NCBI GenBank assembly: GCA_030762935.1
Contig: CM060884.1
Coordinates: 75,528,696-75,592,695, forward strand
Direction of reading: 5' to 3'
Source: Hymenopus coronatus
Taxonomy: Eukaryota > Arthropoda > Insecta > Mantodea > Hymenopodidae
DNA length: 64,000 nucleotides
Shown: positions 55,486 through 64,000 of the stretch, piece after piece
Position numbering within the stretch: position 1 is the stretch's first letter
Layout of the letters: each line of letters opens with the position of its first letter
Translations under genes and position numbers: made by a program
The notes under the pieces: model-generated
The model's input: only the letters and a program-made list of their open reading frames with translations
Database searches by the model: none
What the model was told of the DNA's origin: nothing

Positions 55486-56848
55486 CAGATAACTTCTGGG
55501 TTTTAATGACATCTATCTCTGTAACAAATTATTGTTAAAAAGTTTATTCATGCTAATCGAGATAAAAATTAACAAAAATGGTCATGTTACACGCTTCCTT
55601 GTAAGCAGAAGAGAAATAAGGGAGCACACTATGCTAATGCAATAGTTAAATCTTTTAAAACTGGTTAAGTTTTTGTCTTTCTGTTACGGTTTACTAGTCA
55701 TGAAAAATCCAACCAAGTACATACAGATTGAACAGGTCTTTATAGGCTATTCCTATAAAATTGAAGGTATATGTTTTATTTGTCGTATAAATATCTGAAT
55801 ATATGGTCCGAATTTTAATCAAAATCGATACAGCTATTTTTGAGAAAGTAAAAGTTTCGTACATTTTTCCATAGAAAGGTAGTTCGGGGTGAGGGCATTT
55901 TCTTGTAAATCTGCGTGTCGTATCCTTGGAGGATACTCAACATAAATACCATGTTTGATATGTAACCGTCTCTTCGTTTCTGAGCAATGCTGCCCGCAGA
56001 GACACACATACAGACCTTAAACTAAAAATGTTTTTTTTTTAAATCAAGGTGTCTCAAAACATACGAGAGCCGTTTTTTTTCAACCTACAATAGGCTATAA
56101 ATAAAACACAAGTTCATAGAAAATTACTTCTTTAATAAAATTTTTGTACACTTATGGTTACTTTTCAAGATAATCACCGAAAAGATTGAGACATTTATCG
56201 TACCTGTGCACAAGCTTTACAATACCCGCTTCAAAAAATGTTGCCGCCAAGGATTTCAAATAAACATTGTCGTTGTTTTGAAGATCTTCGTACTTTACGC
56301 CGTTTTCACAGAACGATTTAAAACAAACGAAGAGGAATGCTGACTTCAGGAATTGTGTTGATCCATGACAACGCTCGTCCACACACTGGTGGCAAAACCC
56401 ATCGGCTCCTTGAATAATTTCAATGTCATTTTTGATCATCCGTCCTACAGTTCTGACGTGGCAATCAGCAACTTTCACCTTTTCCCTGAACTAAAGACTA
56501 GGAGGTCAGCACCTTCAAACCAACGAAGGTCTTCAAAACAACGTCAATGCTCATTTGAAATCATTGGCGGCAACATTTTTTGGAGAGGATATTGCAAAGC
56601 TTGTGCACAGGTACGATAAATGTCTCAAGCTTTTCGGTGATTATGTTGTAAAGTAAACATAAGTGTACAAAACGTATAGTAATAAAATACTTGTTTTCTA
56701 TGAACTTGTCTTTTATTTATAGCCTATCGGAGGTTAAAAAAAACGGCCCAACTACATTTCCGGTGAAGTCTTGATACAGAAATCTTGGATGCATTAAAAT
56801 ACCTTCTTTATAGACTGTGTACATAGTACGTGTAGAGAAAGTAAAAAT
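55486..56848 (+). mobile_element. HLR interrupted by fold-back element
   Basis: A divergent plus copy starts near TATATCAGATAACTTCTGGG and breaks at a TA (56062-56063). It resumes at 56755 (CATTTCCGGTGAAGTCTTGA) and ends GTACATAGTACGTGTAGAGA + AAGTAAAAA. Confidence 0.82.
56064..56752. mobile_element. Palindromic fold-back derivative of a mariner transposon, copy 2
   Basis: A 689-bp insertion is flanked by TA on both sides (56062-56063 and 56753-56754), the mariner target duplication. Terminal repeats extend about 100 bp: left CGAGAGCCGTTTTTTTTCAA..., right inverse GTTGGGCCGTTTTTTTTAAC.... Both share ATAGGCTATAAATAAAA and AAGTTCATAGAAAA. The transposase C-terminus is present twice, facing outward: minus strand LKSLAATFFEAGIVKLVHRY (about 56160-56290) and plus strand FDHPSYSS...FHLFPELKT (about 56425-56500), plus TTLVHT/DNARPH-frame remnants. 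Same internal junction as the 47.25-kb copy, in opposite orientation. Confidence 0.9.
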
Positions 56849-56914
56849 AGTGTATGAGACACGTATTAAAATTCTTTTATATTGAATAAGTGTTTGTTTT
56901 TTCACACAAGGCGT

Positions 56915-57215
56915 GTGTAGGACAGGAGTGGGATAGGTAGAGTCAGACTGCCAAATTCAGTGCCATAGCCGGGATTTGAACCACGGATCTCCCGTTCTCT
57001 CTTCGTGTGTAGGACAGAAGTTGGATAGGTACTGTCAGACTCAAAAATTCAGTGCCATAGCCGGGATTTGACCCACTGGTCTTCCGATCTCTAGCCGGTT
57101 GCTCTGCCTCTGAGCTACCATGGCAACATGCCGGCATAGCATTGAATTTCTTAACTGACTCGCATGTTTCCCGGTAAACCACAAGGTAATCTCAAATTAT
57201 TTTTGAGATCAATGC
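56915..57215 (-). mobile_element. SINE family D with two head segments
   Basis: Minus-strand order is: leader hairpin ATCTCAAAAATAATTTGAGAT (57190-57210), tRNA-like head GCCATGGTAGCTCAGAGGCA (about 57055-57125), body TGAGTCTGACAGTACCTATC ... TTCTGTCCTACACA. Then a second partial head (about 56958-57000, GTGGTTCAAATCCCGGCTAT) and body. The 3' part is therefore duplicated in tandem. Confidence 0.82.
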
Positions 57216-57830
57216 TCTGCCGGCATGTTGTTTTATATTGTTAGTAGGATTATGGCCTCGTTTTTCAAGCTTCCTTCTCAGATCTAAAACACAATGTTTA
57301 CCATTTGTGCCATAAATAACTAATTATAACAGTTAGGTATGCTATAGATAAGTAAAGTTCATGTTTACTGCCCTAGACACTTCTGGAATATGAAACGGAG
57401 TAGAGAGAATACGCTGGCTTGACCTGTAGTGCTGTTAATCACAAAACGCACGGTAAATCACAATACACAGTCACACTGACAAACTAACTGATTTAGGGCT
57501 TGCTGATTAGTGCCCATAATTCCAGCCGCAAAAACTGAAACACCACACAAAATTAACTAGAACTGTAACCACGTTTCACAAAGCTAAATAGGCAAACCAA
57601 ATAAAATGAACATGCGTATTTGAGGCATTAGAGACAAAAACAATCTATACGGGTTAAAAAAAAAAACTCTGATATGTAGCGTTCACAGCACTTTCCCTAC
57701 TTATTCTACTACAAAGCCGGCATTCGGAAATTCCTCGGTTCAAATCCCTAGATCTGACAAATTGGCTGAACCGTGTTGGTTATTTAATACCACGACTCAA
57801 GTTGTACGTTTACGTAAACAACAGGACAGC
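57216..57830. other. Unassigned interval with an HLR 5' tip
   Basis: 57662-57715 resembles a divergent HLR 5' end (CTGATATGTAGCGTTCACAG). A B-box-like CGGTTCAAATCCC lies at 57744. No gene seen. Confidence 0.4.
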
Positions 57831-58702
57831 TGAAAATATCTATTGTGCTTCAGACACATAACTTTCTCTTTATCGCTGTAGCAAATGATTGTTAGTAAGC
57901 TTATTCCTCAATCTACTTCATGCTAATTGAGATAAATATTAGTACAATTTGTCTTATTGCTTGCTTCCTTGTAACCAGAAGGACAAAGAAAGCAATACAC
58001 TGCGCTAAACTGGCAGACAAATGTTTTGAAATGTGGTTGCTTGCGACTGAAACCGTTTATTTGCGTGGCCAGGTGTTGACAAGTTTCTGCATGAGACATG
58101 TTTTAAGTATTTTAAAACTGAATGCAGTAACAAAGTTTTTTGAAAACAGTAAGCCGATCGAAAACAATATATAAGACATAAATTGTGTAATTTTTTGAGA
58201 TCTACATTTTTTGTTTAGTAAGTTTACCAGTTACTTTTACAGAGTACCAGTTAAGCAAAATTCAGAAAAATTCATCCAGTATAAAATATTTATAGAGGCT
58301 ATTCCCACATAATTCAGAATATACATTTTATTTTTCATATACACATCTTAAATATTAGAGATTTTAATCAAAATGATTAGAGCCATTTTTGAGAAAACCA
58401 AAGTTTACAAATTTTTTCCACGGTAAGGGTATTTGCGGATGGGAGATTTTTTTGAAAATCTTCGTGTCGAATGCTTAGAAGACACGAAATTTAAATATCA
58501 AGTTTGGTATTCAACGGTGTTTTCGTTCTGTATGCTATGCTGTCCACAGACACACACGGACCTTTTTTCGAAAATGCTCTTTTTTTGGATTCAGGAGGTC
58601 TTAAAACATGTATTTCCGGTGAAATCTCGATATCGAATTTTTGGGTGAAATACAATATTTTTCTATCACTATTTTTACATTGTACAAACGGGACTAGAGA
58701 AA
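57831..58702 (+). mobile_element. HLR, divergent subfamily, full-length
   Basis: The copy runs from AAATATCTATTGTGCTTCAG to a degenerate 3' end with TTTTTACATTGTACAAACGG and GACTAGAGAAAGTAATT. It has the diagnostic GTTTATTTGCGTGGCCAGGT block. Confidence 0.8.
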
Positions 58703-60165
58703 GTAATTAATAGAAACGGTATTTTTACTTAGTTCCTTATACGTAGAAGGAAAACAATGGAATAAACTACGCTAAACCGGAAAATGTGCTTGCTATGGGA
58801 TTGGAACCGTTTCTTTGCATGGCCAGATGTTGATAAGTTTCCGTATGAGACATTTTAAAACTGAATACTAATAACAAAGAATGTTTCGAAAATGGTCAAC
58901 TATACGAAAAAATGTACAAGCAATAAATTGTGTGTTTTATTGATATCTACATTTTTATGCTGTGAGTTACTTGCCTATATCTTGCAGTTTACCAGTAAAG
59001 CAAAATTCAGAAAAATGCATCCACATTAAAAACGTTTACAGAGGTTATTATCAGGAAATTCAGAACAAACAATTTCTTTTCCATATAAATATCTTAAATA
59101 TAAGAGATTTTAATCAAAATGGTTAGTCATTTTTGAGAAAACTAAAGTTTAGAAATATGTTCCATGGTAAAAGGTAGTTGGGGTGGGAGGTGATTTTCTT
59201 GAAAATGTTCGTGCCGCATCCTTGGAAGATACTGAACATAAACACAGATATATAACGAGTTTTCCTTTCTCAGCTATGCTTTCTCTAACAAGGACATTTT
59301 TCTAAAAATGCTTTTTGTTTGGTATTCAGGTAGTCCCAAAACATGTATTTCCGGTTAAATCTCGGTATCAAATTTTTGATGTATTACAATACTTTACAAT
59401 GCAATACACAATGTGCATAGTACGTGTAGATAAAGTAATTAGCAGAAACGGTCTTAGTACTTAGTCCTTTTATATCTAGAAGGGAAATAAGGGAATATAG
59501 TAGGTTAAACCGATAGTCAAATTGTTTTAAAATGTAGTTGCTATGAAATTGAAACCATTTCTTTGAGTGGTCAGATGTTGACAAATTTCCGTAAACGACA
59601 TTTGAAAACGGAATACCAATAACAAAGAATGTTTCGTAAAGGTCAAGGTATACAGGAAGAACATATATGACATAAATTGTGTGTTTTGTGTAGGAAGCTT
59701 TTGTCTATCTCTTACGGTTACTAGTTTTGCAAAATTCAGGAAAAGTCATCCACAATAAAAATGTCTTCAGAATATACATTTTATTTGCCACAAATATCTT
59801 AAATATAAGAGATTTAATCAAACTAGTTAGAGCTAATTTTGAGATAACTAACATTTTCGAAATGTTTTCCACTTAATGGGCAGTTGGAGATGATTTTCAT
59901 GAAAATATTTGTGTTGCATCCTTGGGAGATATTAAGTTTGGTAATTAATGGACTTTTCGTTTTTGAGCTATTCTGCTCACAGACAGACAGACAGACACAC
60001 ACATGCACAGACAGATGGATTATTTTTAAAAAAATGCTTATCTTTTTGGATTAAGGGAATCCCAAAACATGTATTTCCGGTGAAATCCCGGTGTCGAATT
60101 TTTGGGTCGAATACAATATGTACATTGCATTATGTACATTTTACACACGGTCCAGAGAAAGTAAC
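58703..60165 (+). repeat. Two tandem ~730-bp units of a divergent HLR
   Basis: Units at about 58703-59436 and 59437-60165 each begin AATTARYAGAAACGGT directly after the AGAAAGTAATT / ATAAAGTAATT end of the preceding copy. They run to the hairpin-side 3' end, lacking the first roughly 110 bp of the element. Both share the same join, so the array grew by duplicating one truncated junction. (CAGA)n lies at about 59979-60000. Confidence 0.8.
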
Positions 60166-60516
60166 AACAGTTAGTAATTGTTATTACGCTGCCATCTATC
60201 CACAGATAGTGAAAACAGATCGACGGTATTCCAGCGCCATCTGACAATCGCTGAACAAGGTAGTATGATACCTGTATATCATCTTGAGTAGCACATGGCT
60301 CACTGCATAGTCTGCTAGGTGCGAACTTAAAGTGATATGTGCTCGGGGACAAGACCACCATACTGATCAAACGCGTATCACGAAAAGAATAATTATGGGA
60401 TCAAATCTATGATTATATGTTTTGTTACATCAATATTATGTATCTTATTTTCATAACAAATATGATTAACTTATCACATATTTCATAAACCTTTAATTTA
60501 CTGCACAACAACCAAA
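60166..60516. other. Unassigned interval
   Basis: No gene or known repeat; the frame 60038-60370 (minus) overlaps the HLR end and has no domain. Confidence 0.35.
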
Positions 60517-60638
60517 AAATATGATGTTTTCCTTTCAGTGACTTTTTCTTCCTTGCTGTAACTAATTAACTAATATGTTAAAAAACATATTCTTCTATCT
60601 ACTTTATATCATCGATAAATTATCTTATTTAATCGATT
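60517..60638 (+). mobile_element. HLR 5' fragment
   Basis: A divergent 5' end (AAATATGATGTTTTCCTTTC) cut at ATCTTATTTAATCG by the next, opposite copy. Confidence 0.65.
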
Positions 60639-61485
60639 TTTACTTTCTCTACACGTACCATGTACATGGTGTACGGAGAAGGCATTGTATTGCACCCAAA
60701 ATTTCGTTACCGAGATTTTAACGGAAATATATGTTTTGGGTCCCTCTAAATCCAAAACAGGCATTTTCAGAAAAAGGTCTGTGTATGGGCCTGTGGACAG
60801 CATAGCTCAAAAACAAAAAGACCGTTAAATACCAAACTTGGTATTTAAGTTTGGTATCTTCCAAGGATGCCACATGAAGATTTTTCAAGAAAATCACCCC
60901 ACCCGCAACTACACATTACGTGGGACTTTTTTCGAAAATGTTTGTTTTCCAAAAAATGGCTCTAACGATTTTGATTAAAATATCGCATATTAAAGATATT
61001 TGCTTGACAAATAATATGTATATCTTGATTTTCTGGGAATAGCCTCTGAAAACTATTTTATTCTGGATGAATTGTATAGAATTTCGCATAACCGCTAAAC
61101 CGTAAGGGATGGACAAACAATTACCAAACAAAGAATGTTGAGCACGTTAAAACACGCAATTTATGTTATATACATTTTTTGTGGATCGTTTTTAGATATT
61201 ACTTGTTCTTGGTTTCAGCTTTGAAAAACTTATACTTTTCTCAGTCAGGAATTTGTCTACTCCTGTTCATACAAACAAAGGAACTTCAGTCAGATAGCAA
61301 TTAGCTTTTGACTATCACTTTAACCTAATGTACTCCCTTATTTCGTTTTTATTTATGAGGAAGGTAATAAGATTATTTCTGCTAATTTTTTTCTCGATTA
61401 GCACGGAGTAAATAGAAGCGTATGCTTTTTAACAATAATTTGTTATATAGATTCAGAGAAAGTCATGTGAATGTAACACATCTAC
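60639..61485 (-). mobile_element. HLR, full-length
   Basis: It begins TTTTTACTTTCTCTACACGT with the perfect hairpin ACCATGTACATGGT and ends AAAGTCATGTGAATGTAACA. The microsatellite is reduced to GTCTGTGTATGGGCCTGTGG. Confidence 0.9.
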
Positions 61486-62084
61486 CTATTATCTGCATGT
61501 TAGAGTAATTAAAAATAAAAGAGGACACACTCTTTATAAGAATGAAAAATTGCAGTGTTTCATAAATTAATAACCCAAAACAACGACAAAAACCCCATGC
61601 TGTTTTCAAGCCTGTGTAATATAATGTTCTGCCTTTGAAATGTCGCATTACTGAACAAAGAAGATGAAGAGAGAAAATGGATTGCAAGAGAGCCTTTATA
61701 TAAAAGCATTATAAACAAAGCTCAAAGTATTTGTGGTAAGCGCTTTGTCAACAACAACAACAGGTTCAAATATTCGTGTAACTAGCCGTAACTAATTAAT
61801 TCTTGTTAGTGGAGAAACACAGCAGGGAACGATGGCAATTTCACAAACAGCCCGTGGGAGAAAAAAAACCAGTTCCGTTAATTGCTCGGATCATGCCACA
61901 CAATTATATTATAACCCTTTTTATCTTTGTAGCTTAATGAATGCGTCGTTTTTTGGAAGTCTATTCTTTACCATAAAGTTTAAATGGTTTCAATTAGTAC
62001 AGTAGACTGGCATTTCGTCTGGAACTGCCTTTCGGGACGTCTGGGTTCGATTCCCGTAAGCGATCTCTCTAACATAGGTATTAC
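61486..62084. other. Unassigned interval
   Basis: No gene seen. A B-box-like GGGTTCGATTCCC at 62043 with a loose A-box-like region near 62000 may be a decayed tRNA-like element. Confidence 0.35.
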
Positions 62085-62957
62085 TGTCTATACACGCACT
62101 ATGTACAAGGTGTATAGAGAAGGTATTGTAATGAACCCAAGAATTCGATACCCATACTTCACCGGAAATACATATTTTGGGTCCTCCTTAATAAAAAATA
62201 AGCATTTTTGGAAAAAGGCCCGTATGTCTGTGTGTGTGTGTCTGTCAGTCTGTGGACAGCATAGCTCAAAACAAAAAGACCATTAAATACCAAATTTAGT
62301 ATTTATATTTGGTATCTTCCAAGGATTAGACACGAAGATTTTCAAGAAGACCCCCCTACTCCTAACTTACCTTTACATGGAACAATTTTTGAACATTTTT
62401 ATTTTCTAAAAAATGACTAACGATCTCGGTTAAAATATCGTATATTAAAGATATTTAGCTTACAAATAAGATGCATATCCTCAATTTTCTGGGAATACCT
62501 CTGAAGACTACTTAATTCTGGGTGAATTTTACGGAATGTTGCATAACTGCTAAACCGTAAGAGGTGGACAAAAACTTACAACACAAGAAATGTAGAGCAC
62601 GTTAAAACCCACAATTTATGTTATATACATTTTATTCGTGGAGTTGATCGTTTTTTTAGGTATTCCTTGTGTTTTGTTTCAGATTTTGAAAAACTTATGC
62701 TTTTCTCATACAGGAGTTTGTCAACTCCTGTCCATACAAACAAAGGGACATGAGTAACATAGCAGTAAGCTTTTGACTTTTGCTTTAACCTATGCCACTC
62801 CCTTATTTCCTTTCTACTTACAAAGAAGTAAGTAATAAGTCTATTGCTGCTAATGTTTCCTCGATTAGCATGAAGTAAATAGAAGCATAAGCTTTTTACA
62901 CAATAACTTGTTACAGAGATGTAGAGAAAGTCATGTGAATGAAATATATCAGATATT
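62085..62957 (-). mobile_element. HLR, full-length
   Basis: It begins TCTATACACGCACTATGTAC and ends AGAAAGTCATGTGAATGAAA + TATATCAG, about 870 bp, with all blocks in order and (TG)n/(TC)n at about 62228-62255. Confidence 0.88.
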
Positions 62958-63030
62958 TTTTTCATTCTTCGATAGGCTATAAATAAAAGACAAGTTCATA
63001 GAAGACAATTACTTTATTACTGCAACTCGA
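62958..63030 (+). repeat. Terminal-repeat fragment of the fold-back/mariner family
   Basis: ATAGGCTATAAATAAAAGAC and AAGTTCATAGAAGACAATTA match the terminal repeats at 56064 and 47251. The extreme end (TACGAGRGCCG) is missing. Confidence 0.7.
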
Positions 63031-63262
63031 CTAGCAGAGGTTACAGTACATTATTGTGATATTGTCAGATACACCTTAGAGTAAAATGGAACCAGACTTG
63101 TAGTCAAAGTTACGTATGGTAAGGAAAGATGACGTCACCAATCATTGCCCCGTACGTTCACTGAAGAGCAAAGAATAAGTGGCTATTACAAGTCTAGGAA
63201 CCCATGCATACATCTTTAGCAAAGACAATCTACCTCAATGTGAAGTCTGCAGCACACAACTC

Positions 63263-64000
63263 ACAATTAAACTCATTTGAAAGGTTTAACGCCAAAAGAC
63301 ATCAAGGAGGTATGGACAGTAGACAGTACATTGAAATACACTGCCCCTTCATATTCAATTATTAAAAGGTGGGCTGCAGAGTTTAAAATGGGACGTACGA
63401 GCACTAGTGATGAGCCTCGCTCTGGGCGACCTGTAGAAGTGACAACTCCAGAGATCATTGAAATAATTCATCGTTTAGTACTGGAAGACCGCACATTAAA
63501 GTTGTTTGACATAGCAGAGGTTGTAAACACCTGATTAAAAGTTGCAAAGAAAAACTGTTTCTGTTAAGAATGTGGAGCTCTACTATAAAAATACCAATGA
63601 ATTTTTGAGACGGCTTATTACCATGGATGAAACTTGGATACATCACTACACTCCAGAAAGTAATTCACAGTCAAAGCAAATTTTGTCAGCTAACATGGTT
63701 ATGGCGAGTATTTTCTGGGATGCACAGGGAATTATTTTTATTGATTACTTTGACTGGTGACTACTACGCAAGCTTACTGCAACGTTTGAGTGATGAGATG
63801 AAAAGACAATCACCACAGTGCTCTGGCCTACCTTTCAGTCATTGCAATCGAGAAAATGTGGAACTGCTTGAACATCCACTCTATTAGCCAGATCTAGCAC
63901 CCACCTGTTCCCAAACCGCAAAACATTTCTTGGAGAACGAACATTTCACAGCAATGATGAGGAGGTCATTGATGCCGTAAACAGCTATTTTGAGGACCTT
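63263..64000 (+). pseudogene. mariner transposase relic with two internal deletions, cut by window end
   Basis: A clear frame from 63277 reads the N-terminal helix-turn-helix region: KGLTPKDIKEVWTVDSTLKY, then IIKRWAAEFKMGRTSTSDEP and RSGRPVEVTTPEIIEIIHRL. It stops at 63532. About 50 residues of the second DNA-binding/linker part are then missing. The catalytic part resumes with FLRRLITMDETWIHHYTPES (first catalytic Asp in MDETW), has a second gap after SNSQSKQ, and continues MASIFWDAQGIIFIDYF. Later frames hold PDLAPT and the NDEEVIDAV...YFEDL-like end running off the window. Stops and deletions make it inactive. The motif set is standard mariner (DD34D). Confidence 0.9.

Overview
This is AT-rich eukaryotic repeat DNA, most plausibly from an arthropod. 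The evidence for that is several mariner transposase relics, an I/Jockey-type non-LTR retrotransposon with gag zinc knuckles and an RNase H domain, several tRNA-derived SINE families, and no bacterial features. An arachnid is a guess from the style of the elements; the sequence does not prove it. I recognise no conserved host gene. The only long non-transposon reading frame is a Pro/Gln/Asn octapeptide-repeat ORF at about 10.1-11.0 kb.

The dominant component is one dispersed family of about 0.75-0.9 kb, called HLR here (Helentron-like repeat). There are more than 40 copies and fragments in both orientations, covering roughly half the window. Orientation '+' is defined here as starting TCTGATGTGTTCCATTCACA and ending with a hairpin around ACTATGTACATAGT followed by GTAGAGAAAGTAAAA. 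The 12-mer ACTTTCTCTACA lies about 24 nt inside the 5' end and recurs inverted at the 3' terminus, so the terminal inverted repeats are asymmetric. There is an internal (CA)n or (CAGA)n microsatellite, no open reading frame, no clear target-site duplication, and copies are often joined head to tail. These traits match the non-autonomous rolling-circle elements of the Helentron/DINE-1 (HINE) class. The assignment is inference.

Other elements sit in, or next to, HLR copies. They are: tRNA-derived SINE families A-E (several with intact target-site duplications); a 1.36-kb ORF1-only 'half-LINE' at 27.6-29.0 kb with an 8-bp duplication; a nearly intact 5.8-kb non-LTR element on the minus strand at 49.1-55.0 kb (ORF1, then ORF2 with endonuclease, reverse transcriptase, RNase H and a terminal CCHC-like motif, with one visible frameshift); decayed non-LTR 3' ends at 22.0-23.2 kb and 37.0-37.3 kb; mariner relics at 34.2-35.2 kb and 63.0-64.0 kb; and two copies of a palindromic fold-back derivative of a mariner transposon at 47.25-47.9 and 56.06-56.75 kb. 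A transposase remnant lies at about 9.06-9.34 kb.

Tandem repeats include a 30-bp minisatellite organised in 210-bp higher-order units (33.2-33.7 kb), a 72-bp minisatellite (43.3-43.8 kb), a roughly 730-bp tandem of a divergent HLR subfamily (58.7-60.2 kb), and the 24-bp array that encodes the octapeptide ORF, which lies between 30-nt inverted repeats (29/30 identical).

Taken together the window is a layered insertion record: HLR copies inside HLR copies, and SINEs, LINEs and mariners inside those. Remaining stretches (for example 6.4-7.2, 11.1-11.7, 23.2-23.9, 25.0-25.8, 30.4-31.5, 36.4-38.2 and 41.8-43.3 kb) show no gene I can support.
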